Shown piece by piece: positions 30,001 through 37,429 of a DNA stretch of 64,000 bases. This stretch comes from Polaribacter septentrionalilitoris. Lineage in GTDB: Bacteria; Bacteroidota; Bacteroidia; Flavobacteriales; Flavobacteriaceae. The position numbers were made by a program, and so were the translations under genes. Each line of letters starts with the position of its first letter. The first letter of the stretch is position 1. Below the pieces are notes generated by a model that searched no databases, was not told the DNA's origin, and was given only the letters and a program-made list of their open reading frames with translations. The stretch lies in contig NZ_VRMJ01000046.1 of assembly GCF_009832745.1 (NCBI RefSeq), positions 1 to 64,000 on the forward strand, written 5' to 3'.

Positions 30001-30674
30001 ACCAAATTGCCCCAAGGTTGACTATTTACACCTCCTTTTTCTGTAGGTGTGTCCCAATTACTATCATCATAACCTACAGTATACCAAGCACTATCTGTCC
30101 AATCACGCAATGCATTTCGAGCATCGAATTTTACGCTATAAGGGGTAATTCTATTATCTGCTCCACCTCCACCACTATTTGGATCATAGGCTGGATGTAA
30201 TTTCATTTTCCACGAGGTATTTGTATTTAAGTCTGAATTCCAATCAGCAGAAACATATAAACCTCCTTTACCACTATCTAAGTGCGACTTTCTTGTACGT
30301 CCAAAATACCAAGCTAAAATGGCTATGGTATTTTCACCCGATTTTAAGTAAGGTGCCAAATCAACTGGATCGTAATACGTGGTATTTGGTGCAGCGCCTC
30401 TTGCCAATCCTCCTTCAAACAACACCATCTTTCCATTTATCCAAAGCCAATATTTACTATCGACAGCAATTTTCACCATTGCTTCTGATGGAACTGCATC
30501 AATAGTAATGGTTTTTCGAAATGCCATCCAAGTATTGGCTGGCCCATCTTGTTGTTGCCAAATCCATTGAGATTGCGCATTTACAGAAGTTATTGAAATT
30601 GTTAGAAGGAAAAAAAGAGATAATAAAAATTCTTTTCTTTTAATTTCACTGTAAAATTCTTTTTTGCTATTCAT
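27093..30674 (-). CDS. Multidomain GH78-like rhamnosidase with Ig-like, LamG and T9SS domains
   Basis: Secreted enzyme of 1193 residues. After a signal peptide (to about residue 34), the GH78-like part begins with SQWIWQQQDGPANTWMAFRK. MDCPDRERALWIGD near residue 375 keeps the D-x4-E-x6-D spacing of GH78, and TTLYERFE near residue 640 occupies the place of the catalytic-base segment. Then come a bacterial Ig-like domain (about 791-888), a LamG/concanavalin-like domain (about 891-1108, FAGMLDE-type ending) and a T9SS tail (about 1119-1193). Two shorter paralogues at 50648 and 53027 lack everything after the catalytic part. LamG and T9SS imply action outside the cell on polymer; the paralogues would act inside. 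It has its own upstream motif. Confidence 0.9.
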   Translation of the reverse strand: MNSKKEFYSEIKRKEFLLSLFFLLTISITSVNAQSQWIWQQQDGPANTWMAFRKTITIDAVPSEAMVKIAVDSKYWLWINGKMVLFEGGLARGAAPNTTYYDPVDLAPYLKSGENTIAILAWYFGRTRKSHLDSGKGGLYVSADWNSDLNTNTSWKMKLHPAYDPNSGGGGADNRITPYSVKFDARNALRDWTDSAWYTVGYDDSNWDTPTEKGGVNSQPWGNLVERAIPQWNDRGLTDYPSMTVNGATIQLPYINNTGSNKTIRAKLPFNQQITPYIKLNATSGKTVVIDTDNNLHLLKSTYISKSGVQEFEGYTWFNGHYVEYSIPSGVEVQELKYRWTGVGEMTGNFECDDQFYNRLWWMARNTLYICARDGYMDCPDRERALWIGDVGDQTGAIFYTLDEAGRKLLKKAIDNTINYRRGDIIEGLTPGFGSFQTKTAEFAAQSLQFIDNVVWQYYYNTGDKATIENAYPAILTYLKLWNMASDGMPENRIGGVNWTDWGSDRDSHAIRATWYYIALKAAKKMAIVLDKTEDIPWYDNRINSIKQNYVQKYWRGSSYNTSGNAIEERVSSLAVIAGLADESHYETLVNEVLFPVRKSSPHFEWLAEEALMQLGHPEKALTRMREVYDFQVDNPNLTTLYERFESDPKGSLGTPNHAWNAPNYILSRYITGIKATEVAWASYEVCPTLTNLDSFKTKVPSVKGDILVEVTAGKTNFNLKIESPNNTTAVVGIPKTNTEIFEVTVGGVTVWKDNAFVDAVQGISFNSEDDAFLKFNVIPGVWEFNASVFVDYAPEISFISPSADSEIEKGYSSLDIELNVSDDEGIEKVELFLDDQLIATKTDTPYNFSSSSTSSLLDLEGGEYELKAIVTDTDGKTAEATIKFKVLDKAGIFTNKLLFYLPLEDSGTDESGNNNDATMGSAVTYSSGKYGKGAAFSYTEGSYFTSANNVFEYSSETAYTIAFWLKVTDYTTRGDILQPTNGRTLLYSNGADLSFRSSHQKKSISFNVDNNEKDDWLHIALVIDQREGQRQHKFYVNGQQRGSIAEGYEFETDKPKSIGKLIFGSFSASQIVRNFTGMLDEVYMFNDVLSESEINEVMNIENLQDYLSSLSITDNKLEINNINLFPNPVRKMMTIKGSKMVKAKVYDLSGRMIKTFTVNANTLDMSSLSNGVYIIRMTDVQGKPYESKFIKQ

Positions 30675-30778
30675 TACTTTGATGGATAAAATCTTCTCAA
30701 CTTATTATGTGGACGTAACCTGAAGTTTGTCTATTTTTTTTTCGGGCTACTATATTAAAAAGAATATGCGTAAAAAGT

Positions 30779-30794
30779 ATCCTGTTAACTCCTG
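30779..30794 (-). promoter_or_regulatory. Tandem CAGGAT motif, site 7
   Basis: On the minus strand CAGGAG-TTAA-CAGGAT, period 10, is one of the clearest sites. It ends 104 bp before the ATG at 30674, further away than the others, implying a longer leader. It forms the gene-proximal end of repeat copy A. Confidence 0.6.
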
Positions 30795-30990
30795 ATATAT
30801 GTATATAAACTTGAAATTAGCCTTTGATTATTTGGATTGTAAGGTCAGCTTTCGAATTCATAAAAATTTTCATTTTTACACTAATCTAAATATTTCTTCA
30901 GTGAAAATTTAAAACATAAAAAAGCAAACATCACTATTAACATGATATTTGCTTTCTATAAATTTATAGTGTTTTGTTCTTTTTTTAATA
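30781..30990. repeat. Intergenic direct repeat flanking the esterase, copy A
   Basis: About 210 bp similar, with scattered substitutions and small indels, to 31981-32188. It shares long runs such as CTTGAAATTAGCCTTTGAT, GTCAGCTTTCGAATTC, AAAGCAAACATCACTATTAA and TTATAGTGTTTTGTTCT. It fills most of the 316-bp gene-free stretch 30675-30990 and contains a terminator and a regulatory motif. No coding frame is apparent. Confidence 0.85.
30916..30955 (-). terminator. Rho-independent terminator after the esterase
   Basis: AAAGCAAA at 30921-30928 pairs with TTTGCTTT at 30948-30955, extended by ATCA/TGAT inside the loop. Read on the minus strand a T-rich tract follows. It lies just after the esterase stop codon and is conserved in the second repeat copy. 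Confidence 0.65.
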
Positions 30991-31914
30991 TTACTGTTTG
31001 TTTAATTTATCTATAAGAAACTCAACCAATGAATTATATTTCGTTTTGGAACTTGGGTATTTTAAATGAGCTTCTACATTTAACTCGTCCATTTTTTCTT
31101 TAAGTGCAATTCCAAAATCTACATGATGAATAACCCAACCTTTAAATTTCTTTGGATTGTCTTTGCTTGGTGCAACAGCGTTTGGATTCATCGAATATTG
31201 CATATAAATAGGTGGGTCATCAGTTGAAACCAAAGCCAAAGCAGATATGCTCTTTGCTATTTCATCGGCTTCTTCCATATTTTCAACACCATAGATTTGA
31301 AGACGTGTTTTACTTTTAAATTCTGACTCTGTACCTGGCGCATATTTAGCTAGATGTTTAATCCAAAAATCAGACTCCATAGTAGTTTGCCCAATATTCG
31401 AGGCTACACAAGTAATACGAGTGGACTCCTTTTCTATTGGATTAGTACTTTTAGAGTCTGCCATTTCATCATTAAAGGCAAGCCACATAGATATTTGAGC
31501 TCCTGCTGAACTTCCCCATACTCCAATCTTGTCTTTATCAATTCCCCACGAATCAGCTTTGAAACGAATAAATTGCAAAGCTTTTTTTGCATCATGATGT
31601 GCAGCAGGTAAGGGAGCAATTTTTTTATAGCGATAATTAATGGAAGCAACCGATATTCCAGCCTTTAACAATCGAGATAATGGACGTGCATTAATTTTTT
31701 CTTTACTCCCATAATCAAACCCACCACCATGAATGTATATAACTAAAGGTGTTTTTTTGCTTTTGTCCGCAAACCAAATATCCAATACATTTCGTTCATG
31801 CTCTCCATATTTAACATTTGCTAAATCAGGTTCAGGTTTACTTTTTTGTGCAAAAGATAAATGTGATGTAAAGAAAACAAGTACGATAATAGTGATAGTT
31901 TTGAGGCTCTTCAT
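30991..31914 (-). CDS. Secreted alpha/beta-hydrolase esterase (HSL/BD-FAE-like)
   Basis: Predicted carboxylesterase of 307 residues with signal peptide (residues 1-22, FAQ). IYIHGGGFDYGS near residue 59 is the HGGG oxyanion motif, and GVWGSSAGAQ places the nucleophile Ser near residue 134. DDPPIYM (Asp near 232) and VIHHVDFG (His near 263) complete a plausible triad. Members of this group include polysaccharide and hemicellulose deacetylases, so it may remove acyl groups from algal or hemicellulosic sugars. The gene stands alone between two ~210-bp direct repeats that each carry a terminator, giving it the look of an inserted cassette. The tandem CAGGAT motif upstream is degenerate (31981-31995). 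Confidence 0.85.
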   Translation of the reverse strand: MKSLKTITIIVLVFFTSHLSFAQKSKPEPDLANVKYGEHERNVLDIWFADKSKKTPLVIYIHGGGFDYGSKEKINARPLSRLLKAGISVASINYRYKKIAPLPAAHHDAKKALQFIRFKADSWGIDKDKIGVWGSSAGAQISMWLAFNDEMADSKSTNPIEKESTRITCVASNIGQTTMESDFWIKHLAKYAPGTESEFKSKTRLQIYGVENMEEADEIAKSISALALVSTDDPPIYMQYSMNPNAVAPSKDNPKKFKGWVIHHVDFGIALKEKMDELNVEAHLKYPSSKTKYNSLVEFLIDKLNKQ

Positions 31915-31980
31915 TTTAGATAATTATATAAAAATTTATATACCTTTAGACAGCATCAATCTCAAATGGTTTAATCCAAT

Positions 31981-32188
31981 TACTGACAACTTCTGATATA
32001 TGTTTATATACTTGAAATTAGCCTTTGATAATTTGAATTATAAAGTCAGCTTTCGAATTCTTAAAATTTTTCATTTTTACACTAACTTAATTAATTCTTC
32101 AACGACAATAAAAAACATAGAAAAGCAAACATCACTATTAAAATGAAATTTGCTTTTTATAAAATTATAGTGTTTTGTTCTATTTTTA
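31981..32188. repeat. Intergenic direct repeat flanking the esterase, copy B
   Basis: Counterpart of 30781-30990, lying between the GH39-like gene and the esterase and overlapping the GH39-like stop codon by three bases. It includes a degenerate version of the tandem regulatory motif (CAGAAGTTGTCAGTA on the minus strand) and a matching terminator hairpin. Confidence 0.85.
32117..32156 (-). terminator. Rho-independent terminator after the GH39-like gene
   Basis: AAAGCAAA at 32122-32130 and TTTGCTTT at 32149-32156 form the stem, with the loop sequence largely shared with the terminator at 30916-30955. Read on the minus strand it follows the stop codon at 32186 and runs into a short T-rich stretch. 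Confidence 0.6.
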
Positions 32189-34744
32189 GTAAAGAAGTTT
32201 TACAAAAGAATTGTTGATATTTAGAATATAAACACCTTTAGCGTAAGAAGAAATATCAATAATATTCCCTTTCCCTTCAATCATTTTTTTTCCAGTAATG
32301 GAATATACTTTCCAATTTTGAGGAGTTTGATTTTTTATTTGAAACACTCCATTGTTACTTGGATTAGGAAAAATACTAATCTTTTCTATTTTATTTTTAT
32401 CAACAGATAATTGACCATTAGAAAATATGGCTTTGATATTTATATCTGATGTTACTGTTATTGCTAATGGATTATCTGTACTTGTAACATCTCCTTCCCA
32501 ACGTTCAAATTTCCAACCACTATCTGCAATTGCATTTAAACTCAATTCTTGCCCATTGATTGCAGTTCCACTCCTATAATTTAACACACCCTGACCTTCT
32601 TTACTGAGTGTTATGGAATGAATAGTTGAATTAATTGGAACAAACTCTATACTATCAAAAACAATACTTCCAGAAGTAAAATTATTATAAAATTTAAATT
32701 CATTGATTGTATCTGTCCATAATCCCCAATTTGTTAAATCGAAATCTAAAGTATGCCATTGGTTATCATTAGGTACTATTTCTTTTTTTCTTCCAGACAC
32801 AAAACTTGTACCTGGTGCATTTGGTGCCATTTGAAGATCTGGTTTATCAGTACTATTCTTTACTACAATTCTTAAAGTACCATACAAACTCGCATTGATG
32901 TTTAAATCAGTTATGGCTAACATTGGCCAAGAAACATCAGAAGAAAAATCTACACTTAATTGATCATTATCTGTATCTATAGTCATCCCTGACTTAACCG
33001 CAGACCAAGCCGAAAAATCTTCAGTAGTCTTCCAGACAAAAGTTGCTGGAGTTATTACTTCTTCAAAAAAAAAATCAGGTCTAAATTCAAACTTTTCAAA
33101 AGCAAAAGAGCCTATTTCCGTACTTAAACTAACCACAGACCCTGACCCCTCATCATTTCGTTCTTTAGTGGTAATACTTGTCCATTCTGTAAATTTATGC
33201 GGGTTTGGATTTTCATAATTTTGATAGGCTGTATACCCTGCCTCTGTTAAGGTACGATCTGGTGCACCTTTCTCATCATAACCACTCATTACGAAGTTTG
33301 AGTTATCAATTAAAAAATTCTGTAGTTTATTATTCTCTTTGCCATAAGATTTGCTTCGATAATATAATGTTGTTCCAACAGGTAAATCTGTAGTAAACGA
33401 AATTTCTACAGTTTCATTCGCTTTATAAGTAATGGAACTACTATTGTAATTATATAGTAAGACATCATATTCATCTTTTGTTCCATTTTTAGCAAAAATT
33501 GCATCCAACTCGTTTGTTGACGTATTCGGATACCCTGAAATACTGGTTTCATAGCGAACCAAACCTTGCATTGCATCTAATTCTTTTATTCCATCTGGGT
33601 TTTCACTACCCGTTCTATTTCCCCACCTGTAAATAAATTCTAAGCCTTTGTCTTTATTTTTATAAAACGTATGGGAAAAAATTAATTCTACGATTTCTCT
33701 ATGTGAAGTTTCGCAGCCAATTGTTCCTTTACCATCCGCACCATTCATAGTTGTAACCGTTTTATACTCCATTATATCTATTGATGTTTCGGAATTCCAT
33801 TTTGGATTATTGATTAACGGTGCAAAGTTTTTATCATACTTTCCATTCATATCCCTTTTACCACTATTTCCAATAATAATATAATCTGATAATCCCCAAA
33901 AATCGCATTTAATATTGTTCGCGTGATTGTAATCAATAAGATCATCAATAAACGAAGCATAAGGTTCTCCTTTATAATTTAGAATAGTAGCATCATTCCT
34001 ATACAAAAAACCAGGATTTCTAGTATGCAAACCTACTTTTGCATTAGGTAAAATGGCTCTTACAGCACTTTCTGTATTTGCAAAGTGTTCAATAAAATCT
34101 TGTTTTGTGCCATACCAATGTTCTGGAGTTTCTATTTCTGAACCTACTCTAAATCGCCATTTTAAGACTTGTTCTTCTCCATACGTTTCTACCAATTTGG
34201 TCATCAACGCTTTTATAAAATCATGATAGGCTTGTTTATCTTTAGGAGGCAAAGAATTTCCATAAATGGATATTCTTTCATCTTCACGAAAGTTAACATT
34301 ATCTCTTGTACCCTTTGGAATAAAAGTATAACCATGTTGAAATGCCCATGGAGGTTGATCTAAAGCAATTTGTAAAATTTCGGTTTGTGAATTGACTACT
34401 TTATTCAATCTTGTGATCAATGGATCCCATCTATACACATACTTATTGTTGATAGAATCGTATAAACAAGGATCGAAATCTAAATCTTTTACTCTCTTAC
34501 CATTTACTTTTTTATTAATTCCCCCAACCATTCTAACAATATTCATCTTTAATCCTGGACGAATATTAGATCCATTTCTTGGACTAATTCTATTGGCAAC
34601 ATTCCAAACATTGTGAATTGGCAATTTTTTATCACTTTCACTTGTAAAATCTGTAGATAATTTTACCTGAGCTTGTGTGTAGGTGACCAAAGTAAAACTT
34701 AATAAAACAAAAACATATTTTTTTATAAAGTTTAAATTATTCAT
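32186..34744 (-). CDS. GH39-like clan GH-A hydrolase with InlB-type and T9SS domains
   Basis: Secreted multidomain protein of 852 residues. The catalytic barrel (about 30-480) has MVGGINKK, WAFQHGYTF and WRFRVGSEIETPEHW, with a candidate acid/base Glu near residue 201, and IMEYK with a candidate nucleophile Glu near 323. The WRFR and HW-GTK-DF-H pattern is shared with the lipoprotein at 4007-5689. A beta-sandwich (about 575-700, DFDLTNWGLW) may bind carbohydrate. An InlB/divergent-repeat domain (about 702-775, GWKFERWEGDV) and a T9SS tail (about 781-852) follow. In this protein the acid/base context is SEI instead of the usual NEP, which is unusual for GH39. It has its own tandem motif 60 bp upstream. 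Confidence 0.78.
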   Translation of the reverse strand: MNNLNFIKKYVFVLLSFTLVTYTQAQVKLSTDFTSESDKKLPIHNVWNVANRISPRNGSNIRPGLKMNIVRMVGGINKKVNGKRVKDLDFDPCLYDSINNKYVYRWDPLITRLNKVVNSQTEILQIALDQPPWAFQHGYTFIPKGTRDNVNFREDERISIYGNSLPPKDKQAYHDFIKALMTKLVETYGEEQVLKWRFRVGSEIETPEHWYGTKQDFIEHFANTESAVRAILPNAKVGLHTRNPGFLYRNDATILNYKGEPYASFIDDLIDYNHANNIKCDFWGLSDYIIIGNSGKRDMNGKYDKNFAPLINNPKWNSETSIDIMEYKTVTTMNGADGKGTIGCETSHREIVELIFSHTFYKNKDKGLEFIYRWGNRTGSENPDGIKELDAMQGLVRYETSISGYPNTSTNELDAIFAKNGTKDEYDVLLYNYNSSSITYKANETVEISFTTDLPVGTTLYYRSKSYGKENNKLQNFLIDNSNFVMSGYDEKGAPDRTLTEAGYTAYQNYENPNPHKFTEWTSITTKERNDEGSGSVVSLSTEIGSFAFEKFEFRPDFFFEEVITPATFVWKTTEDFSAWSAVKSGMTIDTDNDQLSVDFSSDVSWPMLAITDLNINASLYGTLRIVVKNSTDKPDLQMAPNAPGTSFVSGRKKEIVPNDNQWHTLDFDLTNWGLWTDTINEFKFYNNFTSGSIVFDSIEFVPINSTIHSITLSKEGQGVLNYRSGTAINGQELSLNAIADSGWKFERWEGDVTSTDNPLAITVTSDINIKAIFSNGQLSVDKNKIEKISIFPNPSNNGVFQIKNQTPQNWKVYSITGKKMIEGKGNIIDISSYAKGVYILNINNSFVKLLY

Positions 34745-34804
34745 TATCTCTAATTTTTTATTGATTTTAATTTCTCTAAGCTAAAGTTTAATAACAAAAT
34801 TAAC

Positions 34805-34820
34805 ATCCTGTAATATCCTG
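34805..34820 (-). promoter_or_regulatory. Tandem CAGGAT motif, site 8 (best match)
   Basis: On the minus strand CAGGAT-ATTA-CAGGAT is a perfect tandem repeat of period 10. TAATTTTG follows two bases later and matches the Bacteroidota -7 consensus TAnnTTTG exactly. The ATG at 34744 is 60 bp downstream. Confidence 0.7.
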
Positions 34821-34843
34821 ATGCTTTTATTCATATTTTCTTA

Positions 34844-35896
34844 TCAAATTGAATTTCCAATACCCACCAAAACAACGGATAAAATAATCACTACAATTCC
34901 TGATGTTATGGTCCATTTTGTTTTTTTGGTTACACCTTGCCATTCTTTACGATAAACTCCCCATAGATTGGCAGTTAAAATAATAGTAGACATATGTAAA
35001 ATCCAAGAACTTGCTCCATTTCCTAATTTACTTTCTCCCATTCCGTAAAAGAAAAATTGTAAAAACCATATGGTTCCTGCTAATGCAGAGAATAAAATAT
35101 TATTACGGATTGGTGTACTTTTATTTGTAAAATCTTTATACGATTTATTTTTGATACTCAAAATGGTAGTCCATACTAAATTCGTAGCTAAACCACCCCA
35201 AAGAATCACCACAAAAGTTACATTGTTAGCGAACAAATGATCATAACCTGCTGCAACAGCAGCATCTGCTAATGGTTTTCCTGCTTCTATACCAAAGCTA
35301 AAAAATGAACTTAGAATACCTGAAAGGATTGCAACAATTAATCCTTTTATCAAATTGAATTCAGAAACACTCTTTTTCTTTTCTTCTTCTGATAATTCCT
35401 TTTCTTTTAGCATTCCTGCTTTTCCAGAAAGGGCAATCCCTAGAAGACAAACTAAAACTCCTAATAATACAACTTGACCACCTGTAGAAGATATCATCTC
35501 AGTAAATGAAGTTTTACCTTCTTGTGGATTAAAGTTATAATAAATTGATGGTACAATTGCCCCAAAAGCTGCACAAAAACCTAAAACTACAGAGTTTCCC
35601 AAAGACATCCCTAAATAACGAACCCCTAAACCATAAGACAACCCACCTATACCCCAAAGTAATCCCATTAAAAAGGTAATTCCTAAAATTGTATTGGAGC
35701 TTGATGCAATAATATCTACAAAACCTGGCACTGTTAAATAAGCTGCAATTGGAGGCACTATTAACCAAGACATAACTCCTCCAACCATCCAATAGGTTTC
35801 CCAAGACCAACCTTTTACTTTATTATAGGGCATGTAAAAACTACCCGCGGCAACGCCGCCTAATGAATGAAATAAAACTCCTAAAATTGCTTGCAT
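34844..35896 (-). CDS. rhaT: L-rhamnose-proton symporter
   Basis: Inner-membrane L-rhamnose:H+ symporter of the drug/metabolite transporter superfamily, 350 residues with about ten hydrophobic segments. GSFYMPYNKVKGWSWETYW near the N-terminus, GIGGLSYGLGVRYLGMS, LLGVLVCLLGI and WFLQFFFYGMG correspond to conserved RhaT blocks as I remember the E. coli protein. The polar loop around residue 165 (LKEKELSEEEKKK) is cytoplasmic. It follows a sulfatase by 25 bp in the same operon. Its presence is the strongest indication that L-rhamnose is the product of this locus. It is 99 bp upstream of the next gene, which has its own promoter. Confidence 0.95.
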   Translation of the reverse strand: MQAILGVLFHSLGGVAAGSFYMPYNKVKGWSWETYWMVGGVMSWLIVPPIAAYLTVPGFVDIIASSSNTILGITFLMGLLWGIGGLSYGLGVRYLGMSLGNSVVLGFCAAFGAIVPSIYYNFNPQEGKTSFTEMISSTGGQVVLLGVLVCLLGIALSGKAGMLKEKELSEEEKKKSVSEFNLIKGLIVAILSGILSSFFSFGIEAGKPLADAAVAAGYDHLFANNVTFVVILWGGLATNLVWTTILSIKNKSYKDFTNKSTPIRNNILFSALAGTIWFLQFFFYGMGESKLGNGASSWILHMSTIILTANLWGVYRKEWQGVTKKTKWTITSGIVVIILSVVLVGIGNSI

Positions 35897-35921
35897 AATT
35901 TTTTTTTAATATAAATTAGTA

Positions 35922-37328
35922 TTAGATCTTATTGATGTACTCTAGATTTTTAGTTTTTGGAATAGGTGCATTCGTGTATTTCCACCATGTCTTCAATATT
36001 TTAAATAACTCTTCTTTCTTTTCTAGATTCGTTTCTGAAAGATTATTTCTTTCCCCAATATCTTCAGATAAATTATATAACTCAACACCATCATCTTCAA
36101 AATAATAATGAAGTTTCCAATCGCCTTTTCGTATAACAGAACCAGGACGTGTTCTAAATAAAGAATCCCTGTTTTCGTTATCATTTACATTATAGGCTTG
36201 TAAATAGATAGGGAAATGCCAAAACAAAGGACGTTCCAATTTTTCCTCTTTTCCTTCTAAAATCGAAGACAGATTATTTCCATCCAAAGTTAGACTTGCA
36301 TTTTTCACTCCTGCATATTCTAAAATTGTTGGAAAGACATCTAGGTTTGTTATAGGCACATCGCTCTTAGAATTTGGTTTAATTTTATCGTTTAAGACAA
36401 AGAAAAATGGTTCTCTAATACCACCTTCATAATAGCTCCCTTTACCTGCTCGTAATGGTTTTTGTTTGGTTATTCCGTATAAACCACCATTATCTGAAGT
36501 AAAAACAATCAACGTATTATCAAACAAATGTTTTTCCTTTAGTTTATCGATAAGTAACCCTATATTTCTATCTAAATTATCAACCATAGAAGCATATTCT
36601 GGGTTTCCCTGACCTTTCCAAGGTGCTTTTTTTTCATATTTTGGTAAAATACTATCCACTGGCATTATGGGTACATGAACGGCATAAGGCGAATAATTAA
36701 GGTAAAATGGTTTTTGTACGGTATCTACAAATTGAATTGCTTTTTCCATTATAGCATCCGTAAGATATTTATCAGAATCACCTTCAATTATTACATTTTT
36801 GTATGGTGGCTTATAACTTTTAGGCAGTCCATTATGACCACCTCCAATATTTACATCAAATCCATATTCTAAAGGATTATTGCTTAAATGCCATTTTCCT
36901 GCCTGACAAGTCACGTAGCCGTTGTCTTGTAATACCTTTGGTAAAATAGTATGTTTTTTGGCGAGTGTATGTGTGTTTTTTATTGGAATCAATTTTCTGT
37001 CTTCAGATTTTCCACGTGTTGAAGGGCTAACGGTGTAAACCCCGTGACGTGGTGTCCATTGCCCTGTCATTAAACATGCTCTACTAGGGGCACAATTTGA
37101 AGCTGATGCATAACCATTTGTAAATACCATACCTAAGCTCGATAAATAATCTATGTTAGGAGTTTCATAATATTCACTTCCCATAAAACCAACATCTTTC
37201 CACCCCATATCATCAACATTTATAATGATGATATTAGGAGCTGTTACCTCTTGTTTTTTGTTGCATGAGGCTAATACCAATGTAAATAACAGTAAGGTTC
37301 TTAGCAGTAATTTGTAAACCATATTCAT
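35922..37328 (-). CDS. S1-family sulfatase (lipoprotein)
   Basis: Sulfatase of 468 residues. The lipoprotein signal ends in LASC. INVDDMGWKDVG is the metal site, SNCAPSR near residue 78 the formylglycine site, and QAGKWHLSN, YAVHVPIMP and TSDNGG the remaining core strands. PLRAGKGSYYEGGIREP completes the active site. The pattern is that of arylsulfatase-A-like S1 enzymes that act on terminal sugars. It is the gene immediately before rhaT, and is 101 bp downstream of GH3. The initial ATG at 37328 is used; a second ATG two codons later is equally possible. Confidence 0.92.
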   Translation of the reverse strand: MNMVYKLLLRTLLLFTLVLASCNKKQEVTAPNIIIINVDDMGWKDVGFMGSEYYETPNIDYLSSLGMVFTNGYASASNCAPSRACLMTGQWTPRHGVYTVSPSTRGKSEDRKLIPIKNTHTLAKKHTILPKVLQDNGYVTCQAGKWHLSNNPLEYGFDVNIGGGHNGLPKSYKPPYKNVIIEGDSDKYLTDAIMEKAIQFVDTVQKPFYLNYSPYAVHVPIMPVDSILPKYEKKAPWKGQGNPEYASMVDNLDRNIGLLIDKLKEKHLFDNTLIVFTSDNGGLYGITKQKPLRAGKGSYYEGGIREPFFFVLNDKIKPNSKSDVPITNLDVFPTILEYAGVKNASLTLDGNNLSSILEGKEEKLERPLFWHFPIYLQAYNVNDNENRDSLFRTRPGSVIRKGDWKLHYYFEDDGVELYNLSEDIGERNNLSETNLEKKEELFKILKTWWKYTNAPIPKTKNLEYINKI

Positions 37329-37429
37329 AAACTATTCTTCTTAATTTTTATATTAAAACGTGTTTTCTAAATGCAACACTAACCCTCATAAGTTTTACAT
37401 TAGCTTCTCTGTGCGTTTTCTTATAAATC

